From positions 408,501-472,500 of the forward strand of contig CAJNDS010002122.1 of assembly GCA_905221605.1 (NCBI GenBank): a stretch of DNA of 64,000 bases, given 5' to 3'. This DNA comes from Symbiodinium natans. Taxonomy: Eukaryota; Sar; Dinophyceae; Suessiales; Symbiodiniaceae. Below, piece by piece: positions 48,545 to 58,659 of the stretch (the stretch's first letter is position 1; each line of letters starts with the position of its first letter). A program made the position numbers and the translations under genes. The notes below the pieces were generated by a model, which was not told the DNA's origin, did no database searches, and saw nothing but the letters and a program-made list of their open reading frames with translations.

Positions 48545-48630
48545 CGCTTTCGTGAAGCTGCCAGGAAGGTCAGCGCTGGTACTTGTATCACGGCGGCCGA
48601 GATGACGATCTCAGCAGCTCCGCGATTGGA
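48545..48630 (-). CDS. Candidate exon, hydrophobic helix
   Basis: Minus frame SNRGAAEIVISAAVIQVPAL then TFLAASRKR. The hydrophobic stretch followed by basic residues suggests a membrane segment. Donor GCG|GTGGTT; acceptor uncertain. Confidence 0.5.
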
Positions 48631-49009
48631 GTTTTAGGGTTTAGGGTTTAGGGTTTGGGGTTTAGGGTTTAGGGTTTAGGGTTTAGGGTGCCTAAAGGAT
48701 GATAATACTTAGGGGTCGATGAGGGGGTCCCCCTATCTTGGGAAGTGCTGCTCAAATGTTTGGCAGGGCTCAGAAGTTTCGGGTTTAGGGTTGAAGGCTC
48801 AGGAGTGAACTCTATCACTCTAAGGGGCTACAGGGTCTTGGGAGGGTTTAGGGTTTAGGGTTTAGGGTTTCGGGTTTAGGGTTGAGGGTTTAGGGTTTCG
48901 GGTTTAGGGTTTAGGGCTTAGGGTTTTGGGCTGAGGGTTTAGGGTTTAGGTACACCACCGAACCAGTAAACCCCAACCCTAATTTCAAAACCGAAAGTCC
49001 GGAGAAGGC

Positions 49010-49160
49010 AGAGGATGGTGTGTGTATGTGGGGTTTAAAGGGTTTAGGGTTTAGGGTCCAAAGGGTTTAGGGTTTAGGGTTTAGGGTTTAGGGTTTAGGG
49101 TTTAGGGTTTAGGGTTTAGGGTTTAGGGTTTGGGGTTTAGGGTTTAGGGTTTAGGGGGGT
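49010..49160. repeat. TTTAGGG array
   Basis: About 16 units with few variants; a second array of 11 lies at 49860-49940. Confidence 0.9.
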
Positions 49161-49516
49161 TAGGGGTTAGGGTTGTGTTGGGAAGTTTGTAAGAAGGTCA
49201 CTAAGGCGTTTAGAGGAGATGAGAATGGCATTTGGGGGTTTACAAAAATAGGGGCCCCCTAACATAGAGCCCCCTAATAGTAGGAGTCCCTAAGAATAGG
49301 GACCCCAATAAGGTACCCCCAATTTCGGGAAACCCCATTTCTTTGAGGGCACGAGCTCCTCCCAGGCTCAGCGAAGGTTAAGATGTGTTGGAAGTTCGTT
49401 CACGGTTGGAACTTGAGGTTTGGGATTTGGAATCTGGGGTGGCCGGCTTACACCCCAAACCCTAAACCCTAAACCCTAATCCCTAAACCCTGAACCCTGA
49501 ACCCTGAACCCGAGAC

Positions 49517-49599
49517 CTTATCTGGTATTGGGGTCGATTGGGTCCCCGGGCAGTTTGTGGGTCGATAGCCGGTATGGCCGAAGAGACAGTGACGTCGGC
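49517..49599 (-). CDS. Candidate exon, beta-type
   Basis: CCCAAG|G acceptor, then DVTVSSAIPAIDPQTARGPN and on to TAAG|GTCTCG donor. Confidence 0.6.
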
Positions 49600-49794
49600 C
49601 TTGGGAACGAAAAAATTAGGGTTTGGGGTTTAGGGTTTAGGGTTTAGGGTTTAGGGTTTAGGGTTTAGGGTTTAGGGTTTTAGGTTTTGCGGTTTAGGGT
49701 TGAGGGCTTTAGGGCTTAGGGTAAAATGCAAGGTTGAAGGGCTTAGGCTTTGCGGTTTAGTGGGAGGGCTTTAGGGTTTAGGGTAAACCCTTTG

Positions 49795-49855
49795 GGAAGC
49801 CGCGGCACGTGGTCGTCTCCACACACCCCGAAGCCCGTTTGGGAACCCCACCACC
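49795..49855 (-). CDS. Candidate exon, Cys-containing
   Basis: Minus frame GSQTGFGVCGDDHVPRLPKG. The GDDHVP string resembles GDDQVP in the exon at 53058-53141, and the DNA shares GGAGACGACCA, hinting at repeated domains. Confidence 0.45.
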
Positions 49856-49964
49856 CTGGGGTTTAGGGTTTAGGGTTTAGGGTTTAGGGTTTAGGGTTTA
49901 GGGTTTAGGGTTTAGGGTTTAGGGTTTAGGGTTTAGGGTCCGCCGACCCTGGCGGCGTGTTGGA

Positions 49965-50040
49965 TGGGACCCCCCCCCCCCGCTACCCCCACCCCCCTAC
50001 CCCCCCCCCACCAACTTTGGCATCCTTGTGACCTAACGAA
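49965..50040. repeat. C-rich tract
   Basis: Runs of C broken by single bases (CCCCCCCCCCCCGCTACCCCC and on), next to the copy of the dispersed 45-bp sequence. Confidence 0.8.
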
Positions 50041-50058
50041 CGCGTTTAAACCTTTCAA

Positions 50059-50103
50059 CTATGCTCCAGCGGGGTCGGCGGCTTGAGCCGGAGGCTCTTA
50101 AAT
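50059..50103 (+). repeat. 45-bp direct repeat, copy 1
   Basis: Identical to 58519-58563 (core CTCCAGCGGGGTCGGCGGCT). The second copy is one arm of a foldback at 58527-58658; here only that arm exists. Confidence 0.9.
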
Positions 50104-50984
50104 TTAGGGTTTCGGGTTTGGGGTTTAGGGTTTAGGGTTTAGGGTTTAGGGCCTACAGGTGCCTTGGTTAGGACCTTGCGGGGTGCCTTCTTGGGAGTGT
50201 AGGATGCCTGACGCGGTACTTGTGTGGCGCGGGGGGCTGTTGGGGTCGGCGCTAGGGAGTCCTAAGGGAGTCGTAGACTCTTATCTCCCCCTTAGGCTGA
50301 AACTAGCCCCAAAGACCTTATGAGAAGGCCTTGGGCCCAAAAACTCTAAACCAAGAGTCCTTAGGGCCTTCGGGAAAAATTCAAACAATAAAAACACAAA
50401 GTCCTAAGTGGCAAGCCCCGAACCGCTGAACCCCCACACCGGGTTTAGGGTTTCGGGTTTAGGGTTTAGGGTTTAGGGGTTAGGGGTTAGGGTCTAGGGT
50501 TTAGGGTTTAGGGTTTAGGGTTTAGGGTTTAGTGAACGCACATTGCGCATGGATACAACTTGATACTTGATCTGAGTGTTACACGACCTCAACCCTACAC
50601 CCTAAACCGTTGATGTTGGTGATCAGAAGCTTAATTGACACTACAGCTACACATGTGTGAGTTCTAATGAGTTAAACCAGCGAACTTAGAGCATGTTTTC
50701 AGACTGCAGAACTGGACTTCTGTTGAAGCTGGCTTTGGGTATAGGTTTGGGGTTTAGAGCGTTGCATGTGAAATGAATTTCCTGAAACGCTCCGCATCCT
50801 TTGTGGGCATGTTCGCTGCTAGTATAAGGCTTGCTTCTCAACAGCATAGGCAAACACTGTTACAGGTAGGGTCTGGAGTTTAGGGCCCTCAACCCGAAGA
50901 GCCGTAAACCCTAAACCCTAAACCCTAAACCCTTAACCCTTAACCCTAAACCCTTAACCCAAATGCTGCTGAGGCGCAGTTTCG
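50104..50984. other. Host unique DNA and repeats, no supported gene
   Basis: TTTAGGG arrays at 50440-50533 and a unique 50540-50890 stretch of mixed composition without a convincing exon. Confidence 0.5.
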
Positions 50985-51050
50985 GCGAAGCCGGCTGAGC
51001 GGCCACCGAGGTAGAATTGAACGTCGGTCTGCCCTGATTCGGGTGGTTCA
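50985..51050 (-). CDS. Candidate exon
   Basis: Minus frame NHPNQGRPTFNSTSVAAQPA and on. Followed on the right by the long array at 51057. Confidence 0.45.
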
Positions 51051-51056
51051 GGCTGC

Positions 51057-51275
51057 TAGGGTTTAGGGTTTAGGGTTTAGGGTTTAGGGTTTAGGGTTTA
51101 GGGTTTAGGGTTTAGGGTTTAGGGTTTAGGGTTTAGGGTTTAGGGTTTAGGGTTTAGGGTTTAGGGTTTAGGGTTTAGGTTAGGGTTTAGGGTTTAGGGT
51201 TTAGGGTTTAGGGTTTAGGGTTTAGGGTTTAGGGTTTAGGGTTTAGGGTTTAGGGTTTAGGGTTTAGGGTTTAAT
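51057..51275. repeat. Long TTTAGGG array
   Basis: About 31 units, only one irregular (a TTAGGG). Confidence 0.95.
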
Positions 51276-51279
51276 TGGG

Positions 51280-52633
51280 GTTTAGGGTTTAGGGTTCAAC
51301 CCTCAACCCTCAACCCTCAACCCTAAAACCTCAACCTAAATCCTACCCCCCCCCCGGCCCAAAGTCCCAGCTTCTCCGTGGACTTCCTTCAGTCCCTACC
51401 CCCCACCTCACCCCTAAACCCTAAACTCCAGCACAGTCCTCCCTGCAACCTAAATCAAGCAGCCATGAAGCCCTAAACCCCAAGAAGAGCCCAGAAGATT
51501 CAGCACAAACCCTGAAGCCTAAAACTCTGAACCTCAGAACCCGGGAGGATTTTACCATGCCCCTGAATTTCTTTTAAGGGTATGCCCAAGGGGTATGTTG
51601 AGTATTTGTTAGAGTCTAGAGTACAGGGTGGGTATGGCGTAAGAAGGCCGGGTGGGAATTTGGGGTTGAGGATTTAGGGTTTAGGGTTTCGGGTTTAGGG
51701 TTTGGGACAAGGTGAAAGAGCAGCCGTGGTCAGGGCCTGAGCTGGGAAAGCTGAGGTCCGCCCAGTTGAAAACACCTTGGGGCGCAGATGCAAGGGGCTA
51801 CTGAGAGAACCCGAAGCTCCTAAAATCCTAAAATCCTAAACCCTAAACCCTAAACCCTAAACCCTAAACCCTAAACCCTAAACCCTAAACCCCCAAAAGT
51901 CCTAGTCTCCGAAACTCCCATCTCCCCAAACCCTAGACTCCCTACGCCCTAAACCCTCAACCCTACACTCCCTGCACCCTAAATCCCAAACTCCCTAAGC
52001 CTTAAAAACACTGTTTGGCGTTAGTCCTGCAAACCGGGCAAGGAGCCCCAAACCCGGCAACAAGCCCAACACTCAAACCTAAACCAGTGTTTCATGATAA
52101 ACAAAGACGGACAACAACTAGATAAAATAAGACAAGAAAATACATCACGAACACACGAGGAGTTCAAATGCAAGCATACAGAGACAGACGATTGACAAGA
52201 CACATACAAAAGGGGCATGAACAATAAAAACAACAAACCACATAGATCTTAACATGAAACATTTTGAAGCAAACATAAAGCTTAGGCAGAGCGCAAGAAA
52301 TAACACAAACAACGATTTAAAAAAAAAAAAGAGACATAACGCACTAGACAAGAACATGCAAACGAACACATAACAAAATCAATGACACAAATCACTAGAA
52401 AAAGCTGGCGAATACAGTACTCATGCAGCAACACACAAAATATCAAATAGAAACGCGAGCCATGGATTATGGTGCCCTATACCCTGCACCCAAACCCTAA
52501 ACCCTAAACCCTGAACCCTGAACCCTAAACCCTAAAACCTTAACCCTTAACCCTAAACCCTAAACCCTAAACCCTAAACCCTAAACCCTAAACCCTAAAC
52601 CCTAAACCCTAAACCCTAAACCCTAAAAGAAAA
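51280..52633. other. Host repeats and an A-rich unique block, no supported gene
   Basis: 52010-52480 is unusually A-rich on the plus strand (AACACACAAA, ACATAAC) with open minus frames of low complexity. CCCTAAA arrays occupy 51835-51890 and 52495-52630. Confidence 0.5.
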
Positions 52634-52718
52634 GAAGTTGCGGAGCTGGGCCCGAGCGGCGCGCGGGAAGCGTTCCGGACGTGGGGTCCACGCCCAGCCA
52701 CGTCTTGCCCGATGGCAC
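52634..52718 (-). CDS. Candidate exon
   Basis: CCCCAAG|G acceptor, then PSGKTWLGVDPTSGTLPARR and on. WLGVDPTSGTL recalls the DPxTGxL loop of cadherin or Ig-like extracellular repeats; not enough to assign. Confidence 0.55.
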
Positions 52719-53057
52719 CTTGGGGCTGGTTTAGGGTTTAGGGTTTAGGGTTTAGGGTTTAGGGTTTAGGGTTGAGGGTTGAGGGTTTAGGGTTTAGGAT
52801 TTAGGGTTTAGGGTTTAGGGTTTAGGTTTTAGGGTTTAGGGTTTAGGGTTGAGGGTTTAGGGTTTAGGGTTTAGGGGTTCTAGAGTTTAGCGCGCAGATT
52901 TTAGGGTTCAAAAACCACACCCCCAGACCCGAAACCCGAAACCCGGCACCCCCAAAACCTTAAACCCTAACCCTCAACCGTAGAATCTCAACCATAAACC
53001 GCAATAAATCCTAAACCCTAAACCCTAAACCCTGGACCCTAAACCCTGAACCCTAAC

Positions 53058-53141
53058 GGGAAGGAGTCCTGGGACGCCCGCCGCGAAGGACCACGGAACC
53101 TGGTCGTCTCCGTTGTTCAGCATGACGATGGGCACGCTCAC
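53058..53141 (-). CDS. Candidate exon with clear splice ends
   Basis: Exactly 28 codons (VSVPIVMLNNGDDQVPWSFA and on) between CTACAG|G and CCC|GTTAGGG, the donor provided by the repeat. Confidence 0.65.
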
Positions 53142-53615
53142 CTGTAGGGTTTCAGGAGGTTTAGGGTTTAGGGTTTGGCGTTTGGGGTTTGGGGTTTAGG
53201 GTTTGGGGCTTGGGGTTTGGGGTTAAGGAGTTTGGAGCTTAAGGTTCAGGATTCAGGGTTCCGGGCTTATAGGGCTTATAGGGTTTAGAGGCTTTGAAGG
53301 GTGTATAGGGTAGGGTTTATAGGGTAGGGTTTATAGGGTTTATGGGCCTTTCATGGGGGTTCCACAGGGCGTTCATGGAGTGTTGCCCTATAAGCCCTAT
53401 AAGCCCGGAACCCTGAATCCTGAACCTTAAGCTCCAAACTCCCAAACCCCAAACCCCAAACCCCAACCCCCAAAACCCCAAACCCCAAACCCCAAACCCC
53501 AAACCCTAAACCCTAAACCCTAAACCCTAAAACCCTAACCCTGAACCCAAACCCTAAACCCTAAACCCCAAACTCTAAACCCCAAACCCTAACCCCTAAT
53601 CCCCAAACCCGACAC

Positions 53616-53708
53616 CCTTCCGACAATGAGGTGATCAGCCAGCAAAATGGCCTGCAGTGTCTGCGGGACTTGCATCAAGCTGGGCCGTGACAACACGTGC
53701 AAGTACTC
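53616..53708 (-). CDS. Candidate exon, Leu-rich
   Basis: 31 codons (EYLHVLSRPSLMQVPQTLQA, then ILLADHLIVGR) between CCCCAG|G and AGG|GTGTCG. A plus frame (MACSVCGTCIKLGRD) is open too; the splice ends favour minus. Confidence 0.5.
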
Positions 53709-53754
53709 CTGGGGATAAGGGTCTAGGGTTTAGGGTTTAGGGTTTAGGTTTAGG

Positions 53755-53756
53755 GT

Positions 53757-53851
<95 letters not shown>

Positions 53852-53855
53852 GGTT
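53755..53855. repeat. GGGTTGA heptamer array
   Basis: About 14 perfect units of a single-base variant of the telomere-like heptamer. Shorter versions lie at 1310-1370 and 45255-45310. Confidence 0.9.
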
Positions 53856-53871
53856 TAGGGTTTAGGTTGTA

Positions 53872-53999
53872 CTTGCAGGTTCATGGTACTTATTAACCAA
53901 TTCTAACTGTACCGATAACCATATTAGGGCACTTAAGGGGCTGAAAAGTGGGTTACAAGTACAGTTGTAATCGGTTAATAAGTACCATGAACCTCCAAG
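53872..53999. mobile_element. Foldback element, family B, copy 2
   Basis: 128 bp, ends CTTGCAGGTTCATGGTACTT and AGTACCATGAACCTCCAAG, with TTATTAACC/GGTTAATAA continuing the arms. TA occurs on both sides. Confidence 0.85.
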
Positions 54000-54514
54000 T
54001 AGGACGGTTGGTTTACACTAGGTTTAGTCAAGGGCTTGGGGTTTCAGGCTTTTGGGTGTTTACGGGAGTTTAGGGTTTTGGGTGTTTACGGGATAGTGTT
54101 GAGGGGTTGCCGTGACTTCGTGCAGACGAAGTGAATGTCAGGCTACAGAATGCTGTTGCAACGCGCGAAGTGCAGCTATGCCTCGAGTGCGATTGGCGGT
54201 CTAACAACGGCTTCTTCTAGGTCACACAGAACTTCTGTGTGTGTGTGTCATCACCACGGGCGGGCCTACAAGAAGACGCATTGCAACCCTAAGCCCTAAA
54301 CCCTAAAACCACAAGCTTTGATCTTCTCTTGGCTGAACCTTCTCGCCTCCTACAGCTTTGAAACTCGCAGTCTCGCTCGAGTCGCGAATCATTCAGGCAG
54401 GGCTTTCAGGTGTAGCAACATGAAATCATCATTCTCAGAATTCCCAAAACAACACATGCAGCATGACGTGAGGAAAGAAGCCAACTTAACAATTACTAAG
54501 AATCCCTAAAAGGG
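54000..54514. other. Host unique DNA, no supported gene
   Basis: Includes a (TG)n run at about 54235-54250. Open frames at 54318-54509 lack splice support. Confidence 0.45.
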
Positions 54515-54607
54515 CTTAGACCGACAACCTAGAAACATGTAAGTCTTTTTGGCGTCGGTTAATTTCTTGGAACCAAAACAAAGAAAAGGGTACCACTGGG
54601 CTACCAA
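54515..54607. mobile_element. Foldback element, family A, decayed left end
   Basis: The right end GGTACCACTGGGCTACCAAG is intact; the left end CTTAGACCGACAACCTAG is degenerate. Confidence 0.6.
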
Positions 54608-54727
54608 GGTACCCTAAACCCGAAACCCTAAACCCTGAACCCCTAACCCCTAACCCCTAACCCCCAAACCCTAAACCCTAAACCCTAAACGCTACACCCT
54701 GAACTCTAAACCCTAAACTCTAAACCC

Positions 54728-54806
54728 TAGCCGCCAGGGTGCGTAGCGTCCGGGAGTGGAGGGCGGGCTCCAGCGGGTGAGCGTCAGTGTCCCCGGCACG
54801 CGGGAC
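54728..54806 (-). CDS. Candidate exon
   Basis: CATACAG|G acceptor, then SRVPGTLTLTRWSPPSTPGR and on. A second minus frame is open, so the reading is uncertain. Confidence 0.4.
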
Positions 54807-54819
54807 CTGTATGTTAGGG

Positions 54820-55560
54820 CCTTAGGGTTTAGGGTTCAGGGTTTAGGGTTTAGGGTTTAGGGATTAGGGTTTAGGGTTTAGGGTTCAGGGTTTAGGGTTT
54901 AGGGTGTAGGGTTTACGGTTTAGGGTTTAGGGCCTTAGGCCTTAGGCCTTAGGCCTTAGGGTTTAGGGTTTAGGGTTTAGGGTTTAGGGTTTAGGGTTTA
55001 GGGTTTAGGGTTTAGGGTTTAGGGTTTGTACCGCTGGGGTCTAGGGCATAGGGTTCAAGGTTCAGGGTTTAGGGTTTAGGGTTTAGGGTTCAGGGTAGGA
55101 AGAATATTCGGAGTTTTAGGGTACGGGTAGTGTTTGGAGCGTTCAGGGTTGAGGCTTTGGGGTTGAGGGCGTCAGGTCTCTCTATGTACTACTTTCACGG
55201 GTTTCCCTACGACACCCCCCCCCTCTATTCTACGCCCTAGGTTCCCCCCTCAAATAATAACGGGCTTAATTATCCCCAAACCCTAAACCCTAAACCCTAA
55301 ACCCCTAGAGTGTCGGGTAGTCTCTCTATGCACTACTTAAGGCCTCAGATGCTGGGAAGCTGCCCTGACGATGTCGGGGTCTTAGGTTTGAGGGGAGTTC
55401 TTGCCACAGTCACCCACAAAACGGGTTTGGGGTTTAGAGTTTAGGATTTAGGGGTTAGCGGTTTAGGGTGTAGCTGCCTGGGGAACCTTAGGGAAGCTAG
55501 GGAGTAGTGGGGTATTCGGGACCCTTGGGTTACATGCCCTGCCTTGAACCCCCCTCCCTT
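54820..55560. repeat. Telomere-like arrays and degenerate DNA, no gene seen
   Basis: TTTAGGG units with local TTAGGCC variants (54930-54958) and an array at 54959-55025; C-run near 55207. Confidence 0.7.
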
Positions 55561-55655
55561 CAGAACTCGATAGCATAAGTTGGGCTCGTCAGGAAGGTCC
55601 TGCTGATTTCCTCAGCCCCGCAAACGCGATGTTGCCTTCGAAGGTCTTGGGGCTT
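55560..55655 (-). CDS. Weak candidate terminal exon
   Basis: Two minus frames are open and end at stops (FEGNIAFAGLRKSAGPS; VCGAEEISRTFLTSPTYAIE). One is probably real but I cannot choose. Confidence 0.3.
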   Translation of the reverse strand, partial: KPQDLRRQHRVCGAEEISRTFLTSPTYAIEF

Positions 55656-55814
55656 CAGGCTTCCTAGCAAACCCCAAACCCCAAACCCCAAAAACTAAAC
55701 CCGAAACCCGAAAACCCAAACCAGAAACCCTAAACCCTAAACCCTAAACCCTAAAACCGAAACCCAAAACCCAAAACCCTAAACCCTAAACCCAACACCC
55801 CCCCCCCCCCCCCC

Positions 55815-55861
55815 ATTCGGTGGGCGAGGGGCACTGTGCAGCCAAGGCCAACCCATTCCTC
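55815..55861 (-). CDS. Weak candidate exon
   Basis: CGCGAG|G then EEWVGLGCTVPLAHRM, ending at a G-run. Similar in DNA to the start of the exon at 60671-60770 (GAGGAATGGG shared). Confidence 0.35.
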
Positions 55862-55998
55862 CTCGCGGGCACGGCTGGTGGCAACCCTAAACCCGAAACC
55901 CTAAACCCTGAACCCTAAACCCTGAACCCTACACCCTAGACCCGAAACCCTAAACACTAAACCCAAAACCCGAAACCCTACACCCTAAACCCTCAACC

Positions 55999-56054
55999 CC
56001 TATCTGAGTCCTGGCAGTTGCATTGCCCACTGGAAGTATCGCAAGCACCATTTC
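55999..56054 (-). CDS. Candidate exon, EGF-like
   Basis: GTCCCAG|G acceptor, then NGACDTSSGQCNCQDSDR. C-x7-C-x-C with G before C is the EGF_2/tenascin-type pattern. Suggests that a second EGF-containing gene lies at this end of the window. Confidence 0.6.
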
Positions 56055-56156
56055 CTGGGACTCGGTGCGGTGTGCGGCTTTGGGGTTTGCTTTAGGGTTT
56101 AGGGTTTAGGGTTTAGGGTTTAGGGTTGAGGGTTGAGGGCTGAGGGCTGAGGGCTT

Positions 56157-56299
56157 AGGGTTGGGTTCATGGTAGTTATGAACCCAACGGGCAACTGTAC
56201 TTATAACCCAATTTTGAAGCACATTAGGGCACTTACGGGGCTGATACGTGGGTTTTAAGTACAGTGACTACTGGGTGAGAAGTACCACGAACCTTCAAT
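56157..56299. mobile_element. Foldback element, family B, copy 3
   Basis: GGTTCATGGTAGTTATGAACC at the left and AGTACCACGAACCTTCAA at the right, with CATTAGGGCACTTA in the middle as in copy 2. Confidence 0.75.
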
Positions 56300-56519
56300 A
56301 TGGGTTGAGGGTTTCGCAGGGGGGGGGGGGGTTTAGGGTGTAGAGTTGCGACACGGGGTTTAGGGTTTAGGGTTTAGGGTTTAGGGTTTAGGGTTTAGGG
56401 TTTAGGGTTTAGGGTTTAGGGCTTAGGGCTTAGGGCTTAGGGTTGAGGGTTTGGGGCTATCGACACGGGGCTTAGGGTTTAGGGATACGATACGGGTTTG
56501 GGTTTTGAGTTTTGAGTTT

Positions 56520-56785
56520 TGGGGGTTTGGGGCTTGGGCTTGGGGCTTGGGGCTTGGGGCTTGGGGCTTGGGGCTTGGGGCTTGGGGCTTGGGGCTTGGG
56601 GCTTGGGGCTTGGGGCTTGGGGCTTGGGGCTTGGGCTTGGGGGCTTGGGCTTGGGCTTGGGCTTGGCTTTGGGGCTTGGGCTTGGGGCTTGGGCTTGGGC
56701 TTGGGGCTTGGTGCTTGGGCTTGGCTTGGGGCTGGGGCTTGGGGCTTGGGGCTTGGGGCTTGGGGCTTGGGGCTTGGGGCCTGGG
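56520..56785. repeat. GGCTTGG heptamer array with 6-nt variants
   Basis: About 35 units of GGGGCTT/GGGCTT. All three plus frames are open with Gly/Leu/Trp/Ala repeats, a by-product. Confidence 0.9.
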
Positions 56786-56853
56786 GCTTTAGGCTTTAGG
56801 GTTTCGGGCTTCGGGTTTCGGGTTTCGGGTTTAGGGTTTCGGGTTTGGGGTAC

Positions 56854-56903
56854 AGTGTCCTCCAGGGCGTTTGCGTAGGAGAGCTCTGTTTTTACCCACA
56901 GAT
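56854..56903 (-). CDS. Candidate exon
   Basis: ACCACAG acceptor, then DLWVKTELSYANALED and ACT|GTACCC donor. Confidence 0.55.
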
Positions 56904-57312
56904 CTGTGGTAGCTACATCTAAACCCTAAACCCTAAACCCGAAACCCTAAACCCTAAACCCTAGAGGTGAGAAAAAAAAACTACCTCCTAGGGTATAGGC
57001 TTTGGGGGTTGTAGGGTTAGGCCTTAGGGAGCTTTAGGGTTGAGGGTTTAGGGTTTAGGGTTTAGGGTTTAGGTCTTAGGGCCCAGGACACACTCCACAT
57101 GTACGGTAAACAGACTACAAGAAGGGTTATCCCACAATTTTAGGCGGGGTGGCAAGGTGTATGCGAACCTTCCTCCTGAGAGGCTGCCGGGCGTTTGGGG
57201 TTTCTGGGGTTTAGAGCTTTCGAAGCGTTCACTTCGAGGCTTGCAAACCGCAGACCCAGAAGCAACCGACATCGACCCCTAAACCCTAAACCCTAAACCC
57301 TAAACCCTAAAC

Positions 57313-57361
57313 CCCAAACGAGCCCCAGCTTCCCGCGCAGAAAGTGCTGTTGTCGCCGGAC
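57313..57361 (-). CDS. Candidate micro-exon, repeat-derived donor
   Basis: GTGCAG|G acceptor, then SGDNSTFCAGSWGSFG and GGG|GTTTAGGG donor. Confidence 0.6.
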
Positions 57362-57826
57362 CTGCACACTAAGGTTTAGGGTGTACGGTTTAGGGTTTAG
57401 GGTTTGGGTTGCACACCAAGCACAGCGCTTTGGGTTAAAGAGCCCTGGGTTAGGACGTATAGGGTTTAGGGATAAAGAGCCTTGGGTTTAGGACTTACAG
57501 GGCTTGAGAAATACAACAAGCCTTGGGTTTAGGAAAATAGGGCTTCTGTCTTCAGAGCCTTGGGTTGAGGGTGAAAGTTGAGGGGTTCAGGGAGGGTTGA
57601 TGGTTTAGCGTTTAGGGTTGTCGGAGAGGTCTAGGGCTTAAAGCTTAGATTGGAGCTGCTTTCGAAAGCAAACTAGAGCAAGATGCGGCTAGAAACCGCG
57701 GCCGCGGCGCCGAACGTCCATGTCAAAGCAACCCTAAACCCTAAACCCCTCCTACGCCCTACATCCTACACCCTAAACCCTAAACCCTAAACCCTGAACG
57801 TAAACCCTAAACGTAAACCGTAAACC

Positions 57827-57912
57827 CTGGGTCCGCCTGGGACAGGTTGGCACCTCCGCGACGTTGTAGGGGCTCTGCACGGACTTGGTGGCATCGTGGC
57901 TGTCTTTGTTTC
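57827..57912 (-). CDS. Candidate exon
   Basis: Minus frame NKDSHDATKSVQSPYNVAEV, then PTCPRRTQ, ending CAG|GGTTTA. Confidence 0.55.
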
Positions 57913-58149
57913 TCCGGGTTTAGGGTTTAGGGTTTAGGGTTTAGGTTTCGGGTTTAGGGTTCCCCTGAAGCGCAGAACGTGTCTTGCTCATTTGTTGCCC
58001 CGCCTTACTTGCGTTCCACAAACCTTCACACGCGCCTGCCTCCGAAGCCCCTTAAACCCCGACACGTCGAAAACATAAGTCTGCTGCGGTCTTCACACGC
58101 CGTCAAGGCGACTGCATGGGCAGAAGCCAAAGCTTGACTCCAACCAAAC

Positions 58150-58200
58150 CCTGATCACGATCCGAGAGCGCTCTGGCGCGAGCTGCTTGTTAAAGTCCAT
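58150..58200 (-). CDS. Candidate first coding exon
   Basis: ATG at 58198-58200 opens MDFNKQLAPERSRIVIR, ending AGG|GTTTGG. Lies just left of a TTTAGGG array (58205-58310). May start the gene that continues leftward through the exons at 57827, 57313 and 56854. Confidence 0.5.
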
Positions 58201-58318
58201 GTTGCGGGTTTAGGGTTTAGGGTTTAGGGTTTAGGGTTTAGGGTTTAGGGTTTAGGGTTTAGGGTTTAGGGTTTGGAGGGTTTAGGGTTTAGGGTTTCGG
58301 GTTTCGGGTTTAGGGTCC

Positions 58319-58490
58319 ACCCCCCCGCACCCCCGCCCACCCCCCCCACCCCCCCCACCCCCGCCCACCCACCCCACCCCACCCCCAACTGCGCGAGGGG
58401 GGGGTGGGGGGGGTCTGGGGGGTAGGGGGGGGGGAAGGGGGGGTAGGTGGGGGGGTGAGGGGGTTAGGGGGGGCTGGGTGGGTTTTTTCC
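58319..58490. repeat. C-rich then G-rich homopolymer block
   Basis: C-runs (58319-58387) face G-runs (58399-58475), so the block could fold on itself. Not coding. Confidence 0.8.
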
Positions 58491-58526
58491 CAAAGGATAT
58501 GTATGTTCTGTGCGAAACCTATGCTC

Positions 58527-58658
58527 CAGCGGGGTCGGCGGCTTGAGCCGGAGGCTCTTAAATCCGGCCCCCGCGCCGCCCGTGGTCCAGGGCGGAGCCC
58601 GCGTCGCACTAAAGCGCTAGCTTTAAGGGGCGAGCGCCCGAGCCGCCGACCCCGCCCA
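58527..58658. repeat. Foldback repeat containing the 45-bp sequence
   Basis: GCGGGGTCGGCGGCTTGAGC at the left pairs with GAGCCGCCGACCCCGC at the right, with AAA/TTT inside each arm. The left arm (58519-58563) is duplicated at 50059-50103. Confidence 0.75.
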
Positions 58659-58659
58659 A

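Noticed and set aside
56451-56878. Gly/Leu/Trp repeat proteins
   Set aside because: Three phases are open at once over a GGCTTGG array; no non-repeat coding part.
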